A DNA stretch of 64,000 nt from an uncultured Cyclobacteriaceae bacterium (GCA_937146645.1 CAKZRQ010000015.1:124001-188000); one strand, 5' to 3'. Shown: positions 36,724 through 46,281, numbered from the stretch's first letter. Translations and numbers: made by a program. The notes: generated by a model from the letters alone, not told the origin.

Positions 36724-39384
36724 ATGAATTTCCGGCCTGCAATTGTATTGATTCTGCTCGTCATCTTTGGATGCTCAGCGCCAAAATCTGAAGATCCGTT
36801 TGCTTTTACTAAGCCTGATGAAAGTCGTTTTACAAAGATTGCACTTGTAGAAGGTCTTAATGAACCAATGGAACTTGAAGTTCTGGATAATGGTGATGTT
36901 TTGTTTATTGAGAGGAACGGATCACTTAAAAGGTTCAACCGGGCAGAGAATGAGTTAATAGAGATAGGCTATCTCGAAGTATATCCTGATGGTGAAGACG
37001 GGCTGCTTGGATTAGCCAAGGATCCTAACTTTGAACAGAATCAGTGGATCTACTTGTATTACGCTCCTTTGGATGGGTCTCCGATTAATCGGCTTTCTCG
37101 ATTCACTTTAGTTGAAGGACTTTTGGATAGGAGTACAGAAAAGATCATGCTTGAGGTCAAGGTCTTTCGTGGATGTTGCCATTCAGGGGGTTCTGTAGAG
37201 TTTGATGCTGAAGGTAATTTATATGTTTCTCTAGGTGACGACACTACACCTTTTGAATCAGATAATTATAACCCAATAGATGAGCGACCAGGCAGACCAG
37301 AAAATGTGGACGCACAGAGATCCTCTGGAAACACCAATGACCTCCGGGGAAGCATTATTCGAATCACACCTCAGCCCGATGGTACCTATACCATTCCAGA
37401 GGGAAATTTATATCCCATCGGAACAGCCAACGCCAGACCTGAAATTTATGTCAAGGGGAATCGAAATCCTTATCGAATTTCAATTGATCAAAGAAATGGA
37501 AATCTATTTTGGGGTGAGGTGGGACCCGATGCAGATGAGGATAGTCTGAAGCGTGGACCAAAAGGTCATGATGAGATTAATCTTGCCACTAAAGCGGGCT
37601 ATTTTGGATGGCCTTATTTCGTCGGTGATAATAAACCATATTGGAAATATGATTTTGCAAATCAGCAAAGTCTTTTTGAGTTTAACCCAAACTCACCTGA
37701 AAATACAAGTCCAAATAGCACAGGTCTGTCATTACTACCCAAGGCCACCCCGGCTTTAATTTGGTATCCCTATCGGGAGTCCGAAGAATTCCCTATGCTT
37801 GGCGAAGGAGGTAGAAATGCCATGGCAGGCCCGGTTTATTACAGGGAAGACCACAATGATACTGAAACACGATTTCCAGGATATTTTAATGAAAAACTAT
37901 TCATCTATGACTGGATGAGAAATTGGATATTCACGGTTTCATTGACTGAAAACTTTGAATATGACTCCATGGAGCGCTTCATGCCCAACACAGTTTTTGA
38001 TAAGCCGGTCGATATGCAGTTTGGACCCGATGGAGCCCTGTACCTTTTAGAGTATGGAACTTTCTGGAGAGCCCAAAATGATGATTCAGGCCTTTATGTA
38101 ATTGAATTTGCTCCAGGTAATCGTAAACCGATCGCCCAGGCGAATGCCTCGATTCAAAAGGGTGCTGCTCCTTTATCTGTTGATTTTTCTTCGGAAGGAA
38201 CAAAGGATTTTGATCCAGATGATGCGTTAACCTATTCATGGGACTTTGGTGATGGATCAACCTCATCAGAAAAGAATCCATCTTATACCTTTCAGGAAAA
38301 TGGGAGTTACGATGCGGTTTTGACTGTGACTGATCAAGAGGGTTTGACCTCGGAATCAAGAATGAAAATTGAAGTAGGAAATACTCCTCCGATGGTCATG
38401 GTAGAATGGTCTGGAAATTCCAGTTTCTTTTTCGAAGATGAGGTGATCAGCTATGATGTTCAGGTCATAGATCCAGAAGATGGGGAGATTGATCCCGCTG
38501 ATATCTCATTTTCTATCGATTATCTGGAGGGTGGATATGATTTGATTCAAACAGGACATCAGGTAGAAGAGATTTCTATCGGTGAGACATACATGAATGA
38601 AGCGGGTTGCAAAGCCTGCCATGCTATTGCGAATGAATCTGTGGGACCGAGCTACTCGGATGTCTCTAAAAAATATGTTAGCCAGTCAGATGCGGCAAGT
38701 TACCTCTATGACAAAATCAAAAATGGAGGTGGTGGTGTTTGGGGCGAGCGAGTAATGCCTGCCCATTCCCACATAGAAGATGGCAAAATTGAAGAAATGG
38801 TGGATTTCATTCTGGCATTAGAAAACCCTGATCTTAATAAAGAAAAGTTACCGCTTAAGGGCACCTTCTCCTTTAACGAATCAAATGAAAATGAGGGTTA
38901 TTATTTTCTCCAAGCTGCCTATACTGATCAAGGCGGAAATGGTATTGCGCCTATCCGATCTCAAACTCAGTTGATGTTAAGAAATCCTTTAATACCTGCT
39001 GTAAGAGCCGATGAGTTTAAAGGCGCTGCCAAAGCCAATACAGATGTTGATCAATTCGTAAGGTTCACTGAGGATAAAAGTTGGTTGAGACTAGCCAATG
39101 TGGATTTAAATGGAATTTCATCTATAGAATTAATTTTGAATCCTGCTCAAGTCAAAGGGACAATAGAGATTCGGGAAGGCTCATTAGATGGGAAGGTGAT
39201 CGGGTCCACTGGCAGCTTGGATCGCCAAATCTTAAGTGTCAATGGAGCAAAAAGATGGTTTCCAAAAGATATTAGACTAGATAGTTCAGGCTCCAAGCAG
39301 GATCTTTATTTTATCTTCGTCGCCGATTCAGAAGTGTCCATCTGGAACACTTACAACTTGTATTCAATTCAATTCAAAAAATAA
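36724..39384 (+). CDS. PQQ-dependent-dehydrogenase-like lipoprotein with PKD, cytochrome c and sugar-binding-like domains
   Basis: This is an 886-residue lipoprotein (MNFRPAIVLILLVIFGC). Residues ~30-465 form a GDH/Hedgehog-type beta propeller with ALVEGLNEPMELEVLDNGDVLF, GLLGLAKDPNFEQN and MQFGPDGALYLLEYG. A PKD domain spans ~468-556 (YSWDFGDGS). A monohaem cytochrome c has CKACH near residue 628 and a candidate axial methionine in VMPAHSH. The C-terminal ~170 residues resemble a carbohydrate-binding (CBM6-like) beta sandwich. Electrons from sugar oxidation could pass to the internal haem. It precedes a TonB-dependent receptor gene by 14 bases. Confidence 0.82.
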   Translation: MNFRPAIVLILLVIFGCSAPKSEDPFAFTKPDESRFTKIALVEGLNEPMELEVLDNGDVLFIERNGSLKRFNRAENELIEIGYLEVYPDGEDGLLGLAKDPNFEQNQWIYLYYAPLDGSPINRLSRFTLVEGLLDRSTEKIMLEVKVFRGCCHSGGSVEFDAEGNLYVSLGDDTTPFESDNYNPIDERPGRPENVDAQRSSGNTNDLRGSIIRITPQPDGTYTIPEGNLYPIGTANARPEIYVKGNRNPYRISIDQRNGNLFWGEVGPDADEDSLKRGPKGHDEINLATKAGYFGWPYFVGDNKPYWKYDFANQQSLFEFNPNSPENTSPNSTGLSLLPKATPALIWYPYRESEEFPMLGEGGRNAMAGPVYYREDHNDTETRFPGYFNEKLFIYDWMRNWIFTVSLTENFEYDSMERFMPNTVFDKPVDMQFGPDGALYLLEYGTFWRAQNDDSGLYVIEFAPGNRKPIAQANASIQKGAAPLSVDFSSEGTKDFDPDDALTYSWDFGDGSTSSEKNPSYTFQENGSYDAVLTVTDQEGLTSESRMKIEVGNTPPMVMVEWSGNSSFFFEDEVISYDVQVIDPEDGEIDPADISFSIDYLEGGYDLIQTGHQVEEISIGETYMNEAGCKACHAIANESVGPSYSDVSKKYVSQSDAASYLYDKIKNGGGGVWGERVMPAHSHIEDGKIEEMVDFILALENPDLNKEKLPLKGTFSFNESNENEGYYFLQAAYTDQGGNGIAPIRSQTQLMLRNPLIPAVRADEFKGAAKANTDVDQFVRFTEDKSWLRLANVDLNGISSIELILNPAQVKGTIEIREGSLDGKVIGSTGSLDRQILSVNGAKRWFPKDIRLDSSGSKQDLYFIFVADSEVSIWNTYNLYSIQFKK

Positions 39385-39398
39385 TTCTCAATTAACCC

Positions 39399-41540
39399 AT
39401 GAAAGAAGTAATAGCCCGATTGGGCTTAGTTTGTTTGGTAATTTTTGCTTTGACATTTACGTCCAAAGCACAGACAAATGATAGTATTCCTGAAGGACAA
39501 CTTCAGGCTGTGACGGTAGAAGCGCAGAAGATGCCTGAAGATCTCCAAAAAGTACCATTCTCGGTTTCTGCTTTGGATAGAGAGCAGATCGATCGATTAA
39601 ATGTTTGGAATGTTAGAGAGCTTCGATCCATTGTCCCTAACCTTTATTTCGCTAATCCTGGAGATAACAGAAATGTAATTTCAATTCGAGGTATCACCAC
39701 TACTTCATATGAGCCTGCTGTAGCGACGTATGTAGATGGAGTTAATCAATTTGGATTGGACACTTATTTCTTCAATGTCAATGATGTGGAAAGCATAGAA
39801 GTATTGCGTGGACCACAAGGAACTTTGTATGGTAGAAATGCGATGGGTGGTGTAATTAACATTAAAACGAAGGAGGCCACAGATAAAACTTCTGGCTTTG
39901 CAAAGTTTGATGTTGGAAACTATGGTTTGCTAAGAGTAGCAGCAGGCTTGCGTATGCCTATTGTTAAGGAGAAACTCTTTTTCTCGACTTCGGTGCTTGG
40001 CGAAAGAATGGACGGGTTTTATACCAACGTTTTTACCAACACTAGTTTTGATAAAAGAGATATCATGAATCTAAACTCAAGTTTACGATATGTCTTTGCA
40101 GAAAATTGGGATGCGACCGTCAATTTCAAACTCACGCAAAACCGAAATAATGGTCCTTTTTCTTTGGCGCCAGACCCTGGGACGGCAATAGAGCAACCTT
40201 TCATTGTAAATCAAAATGCCACCACAACCATGGTGGATAATACCAGTAATTTTTCCCTCGTAATCAGAAATCAAGGGCCTAAGTTTAATTTCTTTTCCCA
40301 GACTGCTTTCCAGAGCAATTATCGATATTACCGAGAGCCGATTGATGGAGATTTCAGCCCTATTGATGCCGTGTCAATTGTAAATAACTATGGTAAGGAC
40401 TGGAATACGAATGAAATCTGGACCCAGGAATTTAGACTTTCTTCATCCAGCGAAAAGCTGGATTGGCAAATTGGATTCTTCGGTTTCGTATCTGATGCGC
40501 CCACAAGACAGGGGATATTCTTCGGTGAAGATGCTGGTTTAATTGGTTCGCCAATCACAAATTTCACAAATATCAACACCAATATTCAAGGGTCTACTGG
40601 AGCTGCTGTTTTTGGCCAGGCGACTTATGCATTGACAGAGAAATTGGCCTTGACCGGAGGACTAAGATTTGATTACGAAGAGAAAGAGCTCACGGTGGGG
40701 CAGGAGCTTGATTTTGGAGCGGGAGATCCTATTATAACACAGCCCGATACAACTGGTACAGTAGACTTCACTGCAGTAACACCCAAACTTTCTCTAGGTT
40801 ATGCTTCAAACCAAAATCAAAATTGGTACTTCAGCTATAGCCGTGGTTTCAGACCCGGAGGATTGACACAAATAGGATCAGATCCTTCTCAACCGCCCCT
40901 ATTTGCCTACGATCCAGAATTCTCAGATAATTTTGAACTTGGGGTTAAGAACTACTTTAACAAAAATAGAATTCGATGGAATGTCGCATTCTTCTATTCA
41001 GGAATATCAGATGTCCAAGTTCCAGCATTGATTTTACCAGATGCTATTGTTATCACAAGCAATGCAGGAGATGTGACCAGTTTGGGAATTGAATCTGAAT
41101 TCACTGCTTTGCTGGGGAGGAATCTTACAATAGACTGGAACTTTGGATACACGAACGCGACTTACGATGATTTGCTACTTCCAGGAGACGAAGGAGAGGT
41201 GGACTATTCAGGAAACAATCAGATTTTTACTCCTGAATACACTTCTTTTTTAGCTCTAGAGTTCACTCCAAAATTCTTTGGTAGTAATGAAATCAATTGG
41301 CTTTTCAGAGGCGAGTGGCAAGCTTTCGGGGAGCAATTCTTTAATCTCGAGAATACTATCTCTCAGGATGCGTTTAGCTTATTGAATGCAAAAGTTGGCG
41401 TAACTCAAGGTGATTGGGAAGTGAATTTCTGGGCTAGGAATATACTGGATGAAAACTTCATTGATTATGCATATAACTTTGGTGCATCACATCTAGGAGA
41501 TCCAGCCACATATGGTGCTGAAGTGATTGTAAGATTTTAA
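39399..41540 (+). CDS. TonB-dependent outer-membrane receptor
   Basis: This is a 713-residue protein with signal peptide MKEVIARLGLVCLVIFALTFTSKAQ. The plug domain contains VPFSVSALDREQIDRLNVWNVRELRSIVPNL, RGITTTSYEPAVATYVDGV and VESIEVLRGPQGTLYGRNAMGGVINIKT. A long beta barrel ends in aromatic EVIVRF. It is smaller than SusC proteins and lacks the N-terminal carboxypeptidase-like module, so it is a FecA/FepA-type or Caulobacter-type TonB receptor rather than a SusC. It is co-transcribed with the PQQ-like lipoprotein gene 14 bases upstream, suggesting uptake of a sugar-derived ligand, PQQ or a metal complex. The ligand is unknown. Confidence 0.88.
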   Translation: MKEVIARLGLVCLVIFALTFTSKAQTNDSIPEGQLQAVTVEAQKMPEDLQKVPFSVSALDREQIDRLNVWNVRELRSIVPNLYFANPGDNRNVISIRGITTTSYEPAVATYVDGVNQFGLDTYFFNVNDVESIEVLRGPQGTLYGRNAMGGVINIKTKEATDKTSGFAKFDVGNYGLLRVAAGLRMPIVKEKLFFSTSVLGERMDGFYTNVFTNTSFDKRDIMNLNSSLRYVFAENWDATVNFKLTQNRNNGPFSLAPDPGTAIEQPFIVNQNATTTMVDNTSNFSLVIRNQGPKFNFFSQTAFQSNYRYYREPIDGDFSPIDAVSIVNNYGKDWNTNEIWTQEFRLSSSSEKLDWQIGFFGFVSDAPTRQGIFFGEDAGLIGSPITNFTNINTNIQGSTGAAVFGQATYALTEKLALTGGLRFDYEEKELTVGQELDFGAGDPIITQPDTTGTVDFTAVTPKLSLGYASNQNQNWYFSYSRGFRPGGLTQIGSDPSQPPLFAYDPEFSDNFELGVKNYFNKNRIRWNVAFFYSGISDVQVPALILPDAIVITSNAGDVTSLGIESEFTALLGRNLTIDWNFGYTNATYDDLLLPGDEGEVDYSGNNQIFTPEYTSFLALEFTPKFFGSNEINWLFRGEWQAFGEQFFNLENTISQDAFSLLNAKVGVTQGDWEVNFWARNILDENFIDYAYNFGASHLGDPATYGAEVIVRF

Positions 41541-41550
41541 GGGACTATAA

Positions 41551-41579
41551 AAAAGGCCAGCTTTTGCTGGCCTTTTTTA
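41551..41579. terminator. Bidirectional terminator
   Basis: AAAAGGCCAGC (41551-41561) pairs with GCTGGCCTTTT (41566-41576) around TTTT with flanking T; it lies between the TonB receptor gene and the convergent repeat protein. Confidence 0.85.
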
Positions 41580-41581
41580 TG

Positions 41582-42088
41582 CTATTCACTCAAAAAATCT
41601 GAGAATAGCTTTTTCAGCATCTTTGCCTCCTCATCATCTACCTTGTTGTCCTCAAGGACTTTAGAGATGATATCAAAAAAGTCAGAGAAAGGAGGATCCG
41701 AGCATAAATGTTCGTTGTCTTTCAGCCATGTTTTTAACATGTAAACTTCGTGCTTATTGATTTCACCATCCGCCAGAATTCCATAGCAGATGCCTTTTAG
41801 AAAATTAATGTCAGCTATTGCCTGATCTTTCGGTACAAAGTGCTTTCTGTAATCGGTTAGGATCACATTCATATCCAGAATTTCTTCAGCCGTGACAACG
41901 CCTGTGTCCAGAATCCTCTTTATCTCATAGAAAAAGTCTTTGAAGGGTCCTTCCGTCGCCAGTTCTTCATGGGCGTAGCACCAGTCCTTCAGCTCCATGA
42001 TTTCGTTTCTGTTCACTCGCCTATCTAAAAATACTCCGTGGAGTAAGCCTTTAAGCCGGTTGTAGGCTTGTGTGGTTTTTGGGTTCAT
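41582..42088 (-). CDS. Tandem-repeat helical cytosolic protein, unknown function
   Basis: This 168-residue protein has no signal peptide or membrane helix. It contains an internal duplication. Residues ~11-70 (GLLHGVFLDRRVNRNEIM, ELATEGPFKDFF, ILDTGVVTAEE) align with residues ~95-155 (GICYGILADGEINKHEVY, HLCSDPPFSDFF, VLEDNKVDDEE). Each repeat reads as helix, turn with D-G/R-x-x-N, long helix, then P-F-x-D-F-F and an acidic turn. This resembles the TerB-like helical segments found with BRCT domains in some DNA-repair or phage proteins, but no BRCT is present. Function unknown. Confidence 0.7.
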   Translation of the reverse strand: MNPKTTQAYNRLKGLLHGVFLDRRVNRNEIMELKDWCYAHEELATEGPFKDFFYEIKRILDTGVVTAEEILDMNVILTDYRKHFVPKDQAIADINFLKGICYGILADGEINKHEVYMLKTWLKDNEHLCSDPPFSDFFDIISKVLEDNKVDDEEAKMLKKLFSDFLSE

Positions 42089-42188
42089 TTTTTTCTTTTT
42101 AAGCTACGAGCAAAAAATCAAAAAATGAATAAGCCTCGAATGGAAAATTTCCCACTCAAAAAAATATTCAAATGATCATGACATTTTA

Positions 42189-43355
42189 ATGGAACTCTCT
42201 AAATTTCAAACTATGCTGAATTGCCAAAAGTCACTCTTCCAACTGGATCCTGAAGTCGCCTACCTAAACAATGCTTATCGTGGACCCATGCTGAAAACTT
42301 CTGAAGAAGCCGCAATTTCTGATCTAAGAAAAATGCGAAATCCATTTTCTATGGTAGCTGAAGATTTCTTTACCACAGTGAATAGTGTCAAGAAATTGTT
42401 TTCTGAAATGGTAGGGGCAAAGGACCATGAAATTGCTTTAATTCCCAGCACTTCTTATGGTTTTGCCTGTGCTCTTTCTAATTGGAATCATGCGAAGGGC
42501 AAAAAAGCCATTACCGTGAGGGATGAATTTCCAAGTGGATATTTTTCTCTCAAAAGATGGGCAGAAGAAAATGGTTCAGAACTTCAGATAGTCGATCCGA
42601 ATCCAGATACCGAGAGTCTTGGCCAGGGATGGAATCAAAGACTTCTTGAGTCCATAGATAAGGAAACAGGTGTGGTTTTGATTTCCAGCGTCCACTGGAT
42701 GAATGGGGTGAAATTCGATCTCAAGGCCATTGGAGAGCGTTGTGAAGAGGTGGGTGCCTGCTTTATCGTAGATGGCACTCAATCGGTTGGAGCGCTGCCC
42801 ATGGATGTCAAGGAGTATAAAATCGATGCGCTAATTTGTGCCAGCTATAAATGGCTTCTTGGTCCATATTCACTAGCAGTTTCCTATTTCTCAGACAAGT
42901 TCGACGAGGGAAAACCACTCGAGGAATCCTGGATGAACAGAACCAATTCTCATATTTTTTCAGAGCTAACGAATTATCAGGAAGAATTTTTACCCGGCGC
43001 CAATCGCTTCAATGTAGGGGAGACAAGCTATTTTATCTTATTACCTATGTTGGAAAAGTCTCTTGAGCAATTAATGGTTTGGAAGCCTGAAAAAATCCAG
43101 GAGTACGCTAAATCTCTTAGGTCTCAGCTTATTTCATTTCAAGAGGAGAGAGGTCTATCACTTGATTTATCGGAGTTTTCAGCAAATCATCTTTTCGCTC
43201 TTCCTTTGCCGGAAGGCACCGATCCAAAACAAGTCCGAAGTAGTCTCGAGAATGAAAAGGTCTACGTTTCCGTGCGTGGAACCTCACTCAGGGTTTCCAT
43301 CAATGTCTTCAATGATCAATCGGATATTGAGCGACTTAAAACTGCTTTGAGCTAG
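42189..43355 (+). CDS. Class V aminotransferase (cysteine desulfurase-like fold)
   Basis: A 388-residue PLP enzyme. The cofactor lysine is K221 in CASYKWLLGPYSLAV, preceded by FIVDGTQSVGALPMDVKEYKIDAL (Asp/Gln cofactor contacts). An internal VVLISSVHWMNGVKFDLKAIGERC segment is typical of class V enzymes. A shorter start at 42213 (MLNCQKSLF) is possible. A desulfurase active-site cysteine loop near the C-terminus is not evident, so it may be a kynureninase-like or isopenicillin-epimerase-like enzyme rather than a sulfur donor. It ends 5 bases before the convergent kinase gene. Confidence 0.8.
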   Translation: MELSKFQTMLNCQKSLFQLDPEVAYLNNAYRGPMLKTSEEAAISDLRKMRNPFSMVAEDFFTTVNSVKKLFSEMVGAKDHEIALIPSTSYGFACALSNWNHAKGKKAITVRDEFPSGYFSLKRWAEENGSELQIVDPNPDTESLGQGWNQRLLESIDKETGVVLISSVHWMNGVKFDLKAIGERCEEVGACFIVDGTQSVGALPMDVKEYKIDALICASYKWLLGPYSLAVSYFSDKFDEGKPLEESWMNRTNSHIFSELTNYQEEFLPGANRFNVGETSYFILLPMLEKSLEQLMVWKPEKIQEYAKSLRSQLISFQEERGLSLDLSEFSANHLFALPLPEGTDPKQVRSSLENEKVYVSVRGTSLRVSINVFNDQSDIERLKTALS

Positions 43356-43360
43356 TCTCT

Positions 43361-44713
43361 TTATCTAAAGTTCAAAGAGAAAATGGTCTTCTCGTTTTGT
43401 GTAGACTTCACTTGAAGGCTCCCTCTGTGGAGGTTCATAATCTGTCTTGAAATAGCTAAACCAATTCCTGAACCTGTTTTTTTCGTGGTGTAGAAAGGAA
43501 CGAAGATTCTTTCCAATGCCTCAGGAACAATTCCAGGCCCATGATCTTCTACTTGAATCGTGGTTCCGAGATCACCTTGGTTTTGGGCTGAAAGCCAAAT
43601 GGTTCTATCCGCGCTGTTTTGAAGAGACTCGGCAGCATTCTTTACGAGATTAATCAGAATCATGGTAATCTGATCCTCATCGCAGTGAATTTCACAATCT
43701 TCCGGTTCAACAAAAGTATCGACCTTGACCTCATTGGTCTTGAGATCTTCCTTCATGAGCTGGAGTACATTTCCAAATAGATCAGTCACCTTCACGGTGG
43801 TTTTATTTGGCTTTGGAATGTTCGTGTAATCACGGTAAGCATTCACAAAGCTCACTAAGCCTCTACTTCGATTAGCAATGGTGTCCAAACCTTCCTGCAT
43901 ATCCTGAAAGCCATCTCTTCGGATCAACATTCCACCTTCTTGAAGGAAAGTGTCCTCATCAAGAATGGTCCTAAGACTCTCCACCAAGCTTGAAATTGGG
44001 GTGATTGAATTCATAATCTCGTGACGAAGCACTTTGGTTAGATTTTGCCAGGCCTCGAGTTCATTGGATTGAAGTTCTGCATTGATATTCTGCAGCGAAA
44101 GCAAAGTCCAGCTTTCACCACCCATTTTCAGGGAGGTGGACTGAATAATTAGATGAAGATTATTATTGATCTTTTTTGAGATCCTTTGCCCAGGTTTCAT
44201 CTCCATGACTTCCTTTAGCAGAGCTTCCGAAAGCTTTCCTAAATCGGTAATATCTCTGAACTGAGGAATCTGAAGCAGATGCTTTGCAGAATTATTTATT
44301 ACTCCAATTTGCCCCTGGGAATTAAAGGAGATAATTCCTGAATTGATGTGCTGAATGATTACCTGTAGGAAGAGCATTTGCTCTTCTTTTTCAGCTCTGG
44401 TTTGCTTAAACACATCCATCACATCATTAAAGGCCATATTTACCGCCTTGAATGAATCTCCCTTTTTACTGTCCGAGGTAAATGAACTTGAGAAATCATT
44501 AAATCGAATAGAGTCCAGAAATCTTGCGAGTTTATGATTGATGGAATTGACGAAATACACCATTTCCACGATTTGTCCGAGGACAATCAATGCGAGAATA
44601 CTAGGCGCGAGTAACAGGTCTTGGCTAAAGTAGAGCCAGATGGCAAAGAAGATAGTTAGGGATATTCCAATGACTCGGAATAAGACCCCAAGATAAAACC
44701 GCTTATAGACCAT
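43361..44713 (-). CDS. Sensor histidine kinase with minimal extracytoplasmic loop
   Basis: This is a 450-residue protein. Two membrane helices (about residues 10-29 and 35-57) are separated by only about five residues, so there is no periplasmic sensing domain. A HAMP-like/coiled linker leads to a PAS-like domain (~115-210). The dimerisation helix carries phospho-acceptor H231 in LRHEIMNSITP. The ATPase domain has the N-box with N359 (NLVKNAAE), the DHGPG box at 390-394 and GSGIGL at 414-419. It overlaps the response-regulator gene by 11 bases. The layout recalls intramembrane-sensing kinases that read a transporter's activity rather than a ligand. Confidence 0.92.
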   Translation of the reverse strand: MVYKRFYLGVLFRVIGISLTIFFAIWLYFSQDLLLAPSILALIVLGQIVEMVYFVNSINHKLARFLDSIRFNDFSSSFTSDSKKGDSFKAVNMAFNDVMDVFKQTRAEKEEQMLFLQVIIQHINSGIISFNSQGQIGVINNSAKHLLQIPQFRDITDLGKLSEALLKEVMEMKPGQRISKKINNNLHLIIQSTSLKMGGESWTLLSLQNINAELQSNELEAWQNLTKVLRHEIMNSITPISSLVESLRTILDEDTFLQEGGMLIRRDGFQDMQEGLDTIANRSRGLVSFVNAYRDYTNIPKPNKTTVKVTDLFGNVLQLMKEDLKTNEVKVDTFVEPEDCEIHCDEDQITMILINLVKNAAESLQNSADRTIWLSAQNQGDLGTTIQVEDHGPGIVPEALERIFVPFYTTKKTGSGIGLAISRQIMNLHRGSLQVKSTQNEKTIFSLNFR

Positions 44714-46091
44714 ATTTCTCTAGTCTTCTGTAAAGAGATGAGCGCGTCAAACCTAATTCCTCTGCTGCTCTAGTAATATGGCCATTGTGCTTTTGGAGTG
44801 CTTTTCGGATAAGGATTCTCTCCACATCCTCGATATTCAAGTGATCCAAACTTACAGATTCATCTTGCTTCTCAGGCTGTTGTACCTTCTGAAGGAAAAG
44901 GTCTTCCGGCTGTAGAACACTGTGGTTTGACATAATCACTGCACGTTCAATGCTATGCTGTAGCTCCCGAATATTTCCGGGCCAGCTGTATTTGATCATT
45001 CGTTTCACGAGTGGTTCTGATGCCTTGCGAATGTCCTTGTTGTACTTTTTAGAGTAAAAAGAGATGAAGTGATCTGCCAGCAAAGGAATATCTTCAGCTC
45101 TTTCGCGAAGAGGTGGAAGCTGAATCTCAATGGTATTGATCCTGTACAGTAAATCCTGACGGAAGGTATTGTCATAGATCATGTTGTGAATCGGCATATT
45201 TGTAGCCGAAATCAATCTGATATTTACATCCACTGGTTTATTGGCACCGACTCTAGTTACCTGTCTATTTTGTAGTGCGGCCAAAAGCTTTGCCTGTAAA
45301 GGTAAAGGAAGATTCCCAATCTCATCAAAGAACAAGGTTCCTTTATGGGCTTGTTCGAAGCGGCCAGCCCGGTCGTCTTTGGCATCTGTGAATGAGCCTT
45401 TCTTATGTCCGAAAAGCTCTGATTCGAATAGAGTCTGTGTAATGGAACCTAGATCCACTCCAACAAACGCTTCCTTGCTTCTCCGGGAGTTTCTATGTAT
45501 AGCTCTGGCAATCAATTCTTTACCTGTTCCATTTTCACCCAAGATCAGCACGTTCGCATCTGTAGTCGCGACTCGTTCAATGGTTTCAAACACCTCTTGC
45601 ATTGCAGGGCTCTGACCGATGATATCCTTGAACTTATTATCAATGTCCTGCTCAAGAGTCTCCTTTTGATTCTTAAGAAGATCTACTTCCAGCTTCTTCT
45701 GTCGGAGTTTCAAAGCGGAGTTTAGTGTACCGAGGAGCCTCTCATTTTCCCATGGCTTAAGAACGAAATCGGTGGCACCTTCCTTGATGGCTTTGACCGC
45801 CAGATTTACATCACCATAAGCAGTAATCAATACTACCACAGCGGATGGATCCATCTCCAAAATCCGGTCTAACCAATAGAATCCTTCCTGGCCTGAACTC
45901 ACGTCTTTGGTGAAATTCATGTCTAGAAGGATCACATCATACTGTTCATTATGAGTGAGGATTGGGAGTAGATCTGGATTGGTCTCGGTATCTACCTGGG
46001 CGAAATGTCTTTTCAGAAAAATCTTTGCTGCTTTCAGCAAATCTTCGTTGTCGTCAATGATGAGAATTTTTCCAATTCTTTGATCGTTCAT
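44703..46091 (-). CDS. NtrC-family sigma-54-dependent response regulator
   Basis: A 462-residue activator. The receiver domain (1-125) has D57 in ILLDMNF, with T90 (LIT) and K112 (LKPW). The AAA+ domain (~155-390) has Walker A GENGTGKE (185-192), Walker B LFFDEI (253-258) and the sigma-54-contacting loop as GSFTDA (232-237) instead of canonical GAFTGA. A Fis-type helix-turn-helix closes the protein (residues 433-460, GHITRAAEELGLTRSSLYRRLEKYGL region). It is the first gene of the TCS pair and divergent from the HlyD/ABC genes across 330 bases that contain a matching palindrome array. Confidence 0.94.
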   Translation of the reverse strand: MNDQRIGKILIIDDNEDLLKAAKIFLKRHFAQVDTETNPDLLPILTHNEQYDVILLDMNFTKDVSSGQEGFYWLDRILEMDPSAVVVLITAYGDVNLAVKAIKEGATDFVLKPWENERLLGTLNSALKLRQKKLEVDLLKNQKETLEQDIDNKFKDIIGQSPAMQEVFETIERVATTDANVLILGENGTGKELIARAIHRNSRRSKEAFVGVDLGSITQTLFESELFGHKKGSFTDAKDDRAGRFEQAHKGTLFFDEIGNLPLPLQAKLLAALQNRQVTRVGANKPVDVNIRLISATNMPIHNMIYDNTFRQDLLYRINTIEIQLPPLRERAEDIPLLADHFISFYSKKYNKDIRKASEPLVKRMIKYSWPGNIRELQHSIERAVIMSNHSVLQPEDLFLQKVQQPEKQDESVSLDHLNIEDVERILIRKALQKHNGHITRAAEELGLTRSSLYRRLEKYGL

Positions 46092-46281
46092 CTGATAGGG
46101 GTGTTTAAAGAGTTACTATAGTTGGCTTAATTTATTGACACTGCTTGTTCCAAAAGCATACCGAAAAAAAGACAATTTTGGATTTTGCTGAAAATCGACC
46201 TTCAAATCAGTTTAGAGGGATTTTTTAGGGGTGAGGAGAAATTACCGATCGAGGATTAAACTAGTTCATTTTTTTCGATTT

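Noticed and set aside
42189..43355. Cysteine desulfurase linked to the sulfur genes
   Set aside because: The fold and lysine fit class V, but no desulfurase active-site cysteine loop is evident and the gene lies 10 kb from the sulfur genes.
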